A stretch of 32,553 nt of DNA, taken from the NCBI GenBank assembly GCA_027002405.1, contig JALWZT010000353.1:1-32553 (forward strand). Direction: 5' to 3'. How positions within the stretch are numbered: the first letter of the stretch is position 1; each line of letters begins with the position of its first letter. Source of the DNA: Anaerolineae bacterium. GTDB lineage: Bacteria > Chloroflexota > Anaerolineae > J102. Both the position numbers and the translations under genes were made by a program. This document shows, piece by piece, positions 32,246 to 32,553 of the stretch. The notes beneath the pieces are model-generated. The model saw nothing but the letters and a program-made list of their open reading frames with translations, did not search any database and was not told where the DNA came from.

Positions 32246-32553
32246 AAGTAATCAGTGATCAGTCATCAGTAATCAGTGTTCAGTAGCGCCGTGCCACGTC
32301 ATTCCGAGGGAGCGTAGCGACCGAGGAATCTAGCGAAGCGTAACTACTAAGGTCGCGCCGCCACTTTTGCCACGAAGACACGAAGAGAACGAAGGCACGA
32401 AGTATTTTTCTTATTTTGTAACTATACACTCGTCGTTCGCTAAAAATTTGATGCAAAAGTGAGAATGGCTTCGTCCTGAAAAAGCAATCCGTTTCAGAAG
32501 CAGGAAGAAGGTTGTTGTTGGCCAGACGCACATGGCCGATCAGGACAAAGTCT
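32246..32553. repeat. Repeat-rich window end
   Basis: Directly after the stop codon come GTAATCA/GTGATCA/GTGTTCA heptamers (32247-32283), then a left-half copy of the GTCATTCCGAG element (32298-32342), then a CACGAAGA octamer tract (32368-32402). From 32403 to 32553 the sequence is more AT-rich and unlike anything else in the window; its one open frame (minus strand) has no recognisable features. Confidence 0.65.

Noticed and set aside
32280-32531. 83-codon minus-strand frame at the window end
   Set aside because: Its C-terminal half is repeat translation and the N-terminal half has no identifiable features. It may be part of something beyond the window.

Overview
This window most resembles a chromosomal segment of a GC-rich Chloroflexota bacterium (Anaerolineae-like). 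That placement is an inference from three things: large secreted proteins ending in a short LPLLFRK-type tail, lipoproteins carrying a two-cysteine Ig-like module, and intergenic DNA packed with short-period repeats. No rRNA, tRNA or other taxonomic marker is present. Genes are well formed and mostly have AGGAG-type ribosome binding sites. The intergenic DNA is unusually long and is almost entirely built from dispersed repeats.

Layout, left to right. (1) 1-4525: repeat blocks around a minus-strand pair (M50/CBS membrane protease and YihY/BrkB-like membrane protein) and a small secreted cohesin-like protein. (2) 4526-9296: a PHP-domain phosphoesterase diverges from a tight three-gene operon: an unassigned Rossmann dehydrogenase-like protein, a UbiA-family enzyme resembling decaprenyl-phosphate phosphoribosyltransferase, and a class I/II aminotransferase. 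(3) 9297-11797: a gene-poor region with a seven-repeat CRISPR array lacking local cas genes, a UPF0175 antitoxin, a PIN-like toxin cut off by a repeat, and further repeats. (4) 11798-18817: a fatty-acid beta-oxidation cluster (FadN-type dehydrogenase/hydratase, thiolase, two acyl-CoA dehydrogenases, SCP2 carrier). (5) 19021-20663: a ROK-family sugar kinase-like protein overlapping an HD-domain hydrolase. (6) 21065-26435: an MFS transporter and a 1351-residue secreted multidomain protein, bounded by inverted copies of a roughly 300-350 bp composite repeat. (7) 27308-32245: two lipoprotein genes, a GH51 alpha-L-arabinofuranosidase and a parallel beta-helix protein, sharing one N-terminal module.

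The main unexplained signal is the repeat system. Several unrelated sequence families share a period of about 7 nt (some 6 or 8-9), usually occur as paired inverted arms, and are joined into composites with recurrent junctions. They often stop within a few bases of start codons, Shine-Dalgarno sites or stop codons. One copy truncates a toxin gene and another lies inside a CRISPR spacer, so they have moved or spread. In form they recall the heptameric STRR repeats of heterocystous cyanobacteria. Statements about families come from reading translations and motifs by eye; no database search was possible.
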